Source: Miltoncostaea marina (GTDB taxonomy: Bacteria; Actinomycetota; Thermoleophilia; Miltoncostaeales; Miltoncostaeaceae). Taken from it: a stretch of 64,000 nucleotides of DNA. Position 1 is the stretch's first letter. Every line of letters begins with the position of its first letter. The notes beneath the pieces are model-generated. The model saw nothing but the letters and a program-made list of their open reading frames with translations. It was not told where the DNA came from and ran no database searches. The position numbers were made by a program, and so were the translations under genes. The stretch lies in the NCBI RefSeq assembly GCF_018141525.1, contig NZ_CP064655.1:2078501-2142500 (forward strand). The letters run 5' to 3'. Shown piece after piece: positions 60,702 to 64,000 of this stretch.

Positions 60702-61426
60702 CCGACCGCCCCCGCCAGCCCCTCGACGGCGCACGCGAGGCGCCGCCGCCGGCCACCCGGCCAGCGGCCCGCGCCGAGGGCGGACGCCTCGCGCGCGGAC
60801 CAGGGCAGCTCGCCGACGAGCGTCGCCCCGATCGCCCGGCCCAGGGCGCGGGCGCCGATCTCGGACGGCGCCGCGCCGCGCGCGACGACGAGGCCGGGGG
60901 CGGGCGCCCCCGCGGCGCGGAGCGCCTCGACGACGCGGCGCGCCCTGCGGGCCGACTGCAGGGTGGCCCCGCAGACGACGAGGACGCCGTCCGCCCGCGC
61001 GGCGATCGCTACCGCGCGCTCGCCGGCGCCCGTCCCCGCGTCGATCGCCACCCGCCCGCCGTCGCCGGCGGCGCCGCGCGCCGCGTCGGCGAGCCGGCCC
61101 AGCGCGGGCGGCCGCCAGGCGCCGCCGGCGTCCGGCGCCGCCGCCACCACCCAGACGCCGGAGGCGTGACGGTGGGCGGCCTGGCGGACGTGGCGCGCCT
61201 CGAGCTCGTCGGCGACCACGGCGAGGTCGGCCACGGTCGGGCCCTCCGGCAGCGACCAGGCCTCGGCGAGGTCGCCCCGGTCGAGGTCGAGCTCGACCAG
61301 CCAGGAGGCCGCCCCGGTCCGGCTCCAGGCGATCGCGATGCCGCCCGCGACCAGGCTCGCGCCGCATCCGCCCGAGGCGGCGAGCACCGCCACGAGCCGC
61401 GCGCCGGAGGTCGCGCCGCCGGTCAC
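60698..61426 (-). CDS. cpaE: CpaE/TadZ-like MinD-family protein
   Basis: 242 residues from GTG 61426. The deviant P-loop AVLAASGGCGASLVAGGIAI corresponds to CpaE/TadZ-type ATPases, followed by WLVELDLDRGDLAEAW (switch I-like) and VAIDAGTGAGERAVAIAARA (Walker B-like D-A-G). The signature lysine of the classical deviant Walker A (KGGxGK) is absent, so ATP hydrolysis may be lost. TadZ-like proteins mark the pole for Tad pilus assembly. Overlaps tadA and cpaB by four bases. Confidence 0.75.
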   Translation of the reverse strand: MTGGATSGARLVAVLAASGGCGASLVAGGIAIAWSRTGAASWLVELDLDRGDLAEAWSLPEGPTVADLAVVADELEARHVRQAAHRHASGVWVVAAAPDAGGAWRPPALGRLADAARGAAGDGGRVAIDAGTGAGERAVAIAARADGVLVVCGATLQSARRARRVVEALRAAGAPAPGLVVARGAAPSEIGARALGRAIGATLVGELPWSAREASALGAGRWPGGRRRRLACAVEGLAGAVG

Positions 61427-62109
61427 GGCGCGTCGACCGCCCGCGGCGCGGGCGGGGCGTCGATCTCGCCGGCCGGGCGGGCGAGCAGGCGGACCTCGCG
61501 GGCGAAGTTCACGGCCGCCGTGATCCGCAGCGCCTGCGCCGCGGACACCCGCAGGAGCGCCTCGGCCGGCTGCGCCAGCCCGTCGGGGGCGGTCGCCTCG
61601 ACCACGGCCAGCACCTCCGCGTCGGCCACCACGACCGCCGTGCGCCCGGCCGCCCCCTCGCCCGTCGACGCGACCACATCGACCCGCGCACCGGGCAGGA
61701 GTCCGGCCGCGGCGCCGCCGGCGGCGGTCAGCGGGACGGACACCGCCCGCTCGCCGTCCGCGAGCGGGCGCGGCCCGAGCCCCGCGGCGCCGCCAAGCGC
61801 CGCCTCGGTGAGCGGCTCGCCGGGGGCGACCGGCACCGCGACCGTGCGCCCGACGAGGGCGGCCGGATCGGCCGCGAGGCCCGTGACGCCCGGCATGGCG
61901 GGCGCGGGGACGGCGACGAGCGCCGTGGCGGCGACGTCGGCGTCGATGAGGAGGCCGGGGCGGAGCTCCTGCCGGGCGACGACCACGGCGCCCCCGGCGG
62001 CGGGCTCCCCGGCGCCCGCGCGGAGCGTCATCGCGGCCGCGAGCAGCCCGACGAGGCCCGCGAGGAGCAGCCAGCCGCCCGGCCGGGCGCCGCCGAGACG
62101 GCGCCTCAT
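61423..62109 (-). CDS. cpaB: CpaB/RcpC-like pilus assembly protein
   Basis: 228 residues from ATG 62109 (MRRRLGGARPGGWLLLAGLV), with one N-terminal membrane helix, then an SAF/beta-clip domain (VVVARQELRPGLLIDADVAA, AALVGRTVAVPVAPGEPL) and the RcpC-type segment GERAVSVPLTAAGGAAAGLLPG followed by VDVVAS. CpaB proteins act in the periplasm or wall side of Tad pili. Overlaps its neighbours by four bases. Confidence 0.8.
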   Translation of the reverse strand: MRRRLGGARPGGWLLLAGLVGLLAAAMTLRAGAGEPAAGGAVVVARQELRPGLLIDADVAATALVAVPAPAMPGVTGLAADPAALVGRTVAVPVAPGEPLTEAALGGAAGLGPRPLADGERAVSVPLTAAGGAAAGLLPGARVDVVASTGEGAAGRTAVVVADAEVLAVVEATAPDGLAQPAEALLRVSAAQALRITAAVNFAREVRLLARPAGEIDAPPAPRAVDAP

Positions 62110-62609
62110 CGCCGGCCCCCGGCGACCGCGGCGCCGCACCGCCCGCACGGGCAGCCGGGGAGGCCGCCGCCCGGGCAGCGGCCGCACGGGCGCCATGCCG
62201 CGGCCGCCCAGCGGGACATCACCCGCGGCCGCAGCGCCGGCACCCGCGCCCCCGCCCCGGCGCTGAGCAGCGCCTCGAGCGATCGCACGCCGCGGTGCCC
62301 CTCGAAGGCCGGATGGAGCGCCACGGCGACCGCCCAGGCGGCCCTCGGCGCGGCGCCGGGGAGGCGCAGCAGCGGCGCCGACATCAGCCGGGCGACCTGC
62401 GGCAGCGCGGCGGCGCCCGGGTCGTCGCCGGCCGGGCGCGCCAGCACCACGGCCCCCGGGCCGGCCGCCTCGAGCGCCGCCACGACGTCGTCGGCCGCGA
62501 CCGTCGCCCAGCGGCCGCGCCGGCGGCGGCGAGGGACCACGGCGAGCCCGCGGCCGTCCCGCCCGGCGACGAGCGCGCCGACCAGGCCCTCCACGACGAG
62601 CGTGCTCAT
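62106..62609 (-). CDS. Hypothetical Tad-locus protein with Cys-rich tail
   Basis: 167 residues from ATG 62609, coupled at both ends (ATGA). The N-terminal 130 residues (MSTLVVEGLVGALVAGRDGR, VAADDVVAALEAAGPGAVVL) look like a small alpha/beta domain. The end (CGRCPGGGLPGCPCGRCG) has five cysteines in a zinc-ribbon-like pattern. No family recognised; the fixed place between the kinase and cpaB suggests a pilus regulatory or assembly role. Confidence 0.7.
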   Translation of the reverse strand: MSTLVVEGLVGALVAGRDGRGLAVVPRRRRRGRWATVAADDVVAALEAAGPGAVVLARPAGDDPGAAALPQVARLMSAPLLRLPGAAPRAAWAVAVALHPAFEGHRGVRSLEALLSAGAGARVPALRPRVMSRWAAAAWRPCGRCPGGGLPGCPCGRCGAAVAGGRR

Positions 62610-63316
62610 GCCGCGCGGGGCCCGTCGTGCCCGCGGGGGGCGAGCGGGAGCGCCAGCCGGAAGCAGGCGCCCGCGCCGACCGGATCGAGGGTGAGGCGCC
62701 CGCCTCCGGCCTCGGCGAGCTCGCGGGCGATCGCGAGCCCCAGCCCCCGCCCCTCCCCCGCCGGGGCGCTGCCGCGCTCGCCCGGCAGGAAGACGCGCTC
62801 GCGGTAGGCGGGCGGGACGCCGTCGCCGTCGTCGCGGACGCGGACCTCCGCCCGGCGCCCGCGGACGGCGAGGGCGAGGGTGATGACGCCCCCCTCGCGG
62901 CCGTGCCGCACGGCGTTCGCGAGCAGGTTGTCGAGGATGCGCTCGACGTCGCCGCGGTCGGCCGCCGCGCTGACCGGCCGGACGGCCGCCCGGACCCGCA
63001 CCGCGATCCCGCGCAGGGCGGCCGCGCCGGCGAAGCGCTCGGCGGCCTCGTCCACGAGGGCGCCGAGGTCGCAGGCCGGCAGCGGCCGCCGCGGGGCCGG
63101 CTCCATCCTGGCGATGGCGCGCAGGCCGTCGGCGAGCCGGAGGGCCTCGGCGTCGATGAGCTCGATGGCGCGACGCCGGTCCCGGCGCGCCTCGTCGCGC
63201 GCGAGCGTGGCGCACAGGCCCCGGATGACGGTGAGCGGCCCGTGGAGGTCGTGGACGACGCGGGCCATGGCGTCCGGCGCCGGCGAGGCGAAGCCGTGGA
63301 CGGTGGTGGCGGGCAC
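62606..63316 (-). CDS. Soluble sensor histidine kinase
   Basis: 236 residues with no membrane segment or long sensor part: H-box MARVVHDLHGPLTVIRGLC (phospho-His in VVHDLHGP), N-box ILDNLLANAVRHGREGG, G1 VRDDGDGVP and G2 EGRGLGLAIARELAE. It is encoded directly after the response regulator (three-base gap) and before the Tad genes, so it probably controls pilus production. The signal must come from a partner or the short N-terminus. Confidence 0.9.
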   Translation of the reverse strand: MPATTVHGFASPAPDAMARVVHDLHGPLTVIRGLCATLARDEARRDRRRAIELIDAEALRLADGLRAIARMEPAPRRPLPACDLGALVDEAAERFAGAAALRGIAVRVRAAVRPVSAAADRGDVERILDNLLANAVRHGREGGVITLALAVRGRRAEVRVRDDGDGVPPAYRERVFLPGERGSAPAGEGRGLGLAIARELAEAGGGRLTLDPVGAGACFRLALPLAPRGHDGPRAA

Positions 63317-63319
63317 GGC

Positions 63320-63766
63320 TCAGGCCTCCTCGGGCAGCAGCCGGTAGCCGATGCCCCAGACGTTGACGACCCACCGGCCGCCGCCCGCGCCGTCGGCGAG
63401 CTTGCGGCGCAGGCGGCTGGCGTGGCTGTCGACCGTGCGGGTGCGCGCGGCGGCGCGATAGCCCCAGACGTCGCGCAGCAGCTCCGCCTTGGTCATCACG
63501 CGGTTCGGCTCCCTGGCCAGGGCCTCCAGCAGGGCGAACTCCTTGCCCGACAGCTCGAGGGCGCGTCCGCCGAGCGTCGCCGTGCGCGCGTGGCGGTCGA
63601 TGACGAGGGCGCCCACCCGCAGCTCCTGGCGCATCGTGGCGCCGCGCGCCCGCCGGACGAGCGCCGCCACGCGGGCGAGCACCTCCGGGTAGTGGAACGG
63701 CTTGCCCTTCCACTTGATCTGGCCGCACCCGATTCGGCTCCGTGTGCCGTACCGACGACGTGCCAC
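63320..63766 (-). pseudogene. Response regulator lacking its receiver domain
   Basis: An OmpR/PhoB-type winged-helix domain is complete (VGALVIDRHARTATLGGRAL, ELSGKEFALLEALAREPNRV, TVDSHASRLRRKL, VWGIGYRLLP). Upstream only the last receiver helix remains (KPFHYPEVLARVAALVRRAR, beginning at the conserved Lys-Pro, about 63703). Before it come 21 residues of unrelated sequence and no phospho-acceptor Asp. About 100 residues are missing, so the gene appears cut by a rearrangement at about 63705. A shortened DNA-binding protein could still be made from ATG 63766. Confidence 0.8.
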
Positions 63767-64000
63767 GAGGCCAGGAAGCGCTTAGTGGCAGTTCTTTGGG
63801 ACTACGGGACCTGGTGCGCCTATCGGTGCACCGCCTCGCGACCTGCGAGCCGTACGTGCCCAAAGGGGGACGAGCCGCTCTCCGCACCCGATGAGGTCGT
63901 CCGCCCGGTCCAGAGTGCCCTGTACGGACGTCAGCCCTGCAACCGTCAGCCCGCGACCCACAGTCGATGGGCACCACGCACTAGGCAGGCGATCCGGCCG
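63705..64000. other. Unassigned sequence beyond a second junction
   Basis: About 296 bases with lower GC than the Tad locus and no credible gene. It begins exactly where homology of the response regulator ends, and contains a small hairpin (GGTGC...GCACC near 63808-63827). It may be the end of another mobile element or a deletion scar; the rest is outside the window. Confidence 0.5.

Noticed and set aside
59772-61169. Plus-strand frame starting at ATG 59772 near the right attachment site
   Set aside because: It is mostly antisense to tadA and cpaE; in the circular form it is out of frame with the integrase, unlike the ATG at 59836.
1-64000. tRNA or rRNA genes and CRISPR arrays
   Set aside because: No cloverleaf-like sequence, no tRNA next to the integrase and no regularly spaced repeats were found by reading; the only tandem array is the 25-bp repeat at 23106-23169.

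Overview
The window reads as chromosome of a very GC-rich actinomycete, most likely a member of Thermoleophilia or a relative. The reasons are the uniformly high GC of the core genes, a split glycine decarboxylase P protein, a meso-diaminopimelate type MurE, LexA boxes of the GAAC-N4-GTTC kind, and a division/cell-wall cluster with the order mraZ-rsmH-ftsL-ftsI-murE-murF-mraY-murL-murD-ftsW-murG-murC-murB-ftsQ-ftsZ. The lineage is inferred from gene content; no rRNA gene is present.

Layout. 1-5475 (minus): a LuxR-type regulator cut by the window edge, then gcvPB, gcvPA, gcvH and gcvT. 5498-5545: a perfect 48-bp palindrome. 5555-22487 (minus): the full dcw cluster, including a MurL-type glutamate epimerase between mraY and murD. 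22488-23240: control region with three MraZ boxes for the dcw operon and, facing the other way, a promoter covered by two LexA boxes in front of a small membrane protein. 23242-27132 (plus): a polyphosphate-related operon (ppx, an ExeA-like ATPase, a small protein, two CHAD proteins, a metallophosphoesterase). 27175-29547 and 59839-63766 (minus): a Tad/Flp pilus locus with its own histidine kinase and response regulator.

The Tad locus is split by a 30.3-kb integrative element (about 29548-59838) inserted in tadA. The two tadA pieces rejoin in frame through a shared GCGGA core. The element carries a large serine integrase at its left end and the remains of a conjugation module (peptidoglycan hydrolase, pilin, VirB8-like protein, TrbL/VirB6-like protein, and an SCO6880-type protein cut off after its N-terminal part). 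It also carries a large defence block: a DISARM-like five-gene operon (NERD helicase, DrmA, DrmB, UvrD-like helicase, unknown protein), an NgoMIV-type restriction-modification system with Vsr, a uracil-DNA-glycosylase-like protein, a DUF3883 protein, several membrane proteins, and a ParB-like/GIY-YIG pair at the right end.

The most interesting feature is the switch at the ends of the element. In the excised circle the right end would supply a LexA-box promoter and an ATG that is exactly in frame with the integrase. Integration removes both from the integrase and disrupts the host tadA at the same time. A second break lies at about 63705, where the response regulator lacks its receiver domain and unrelated sequence begins.
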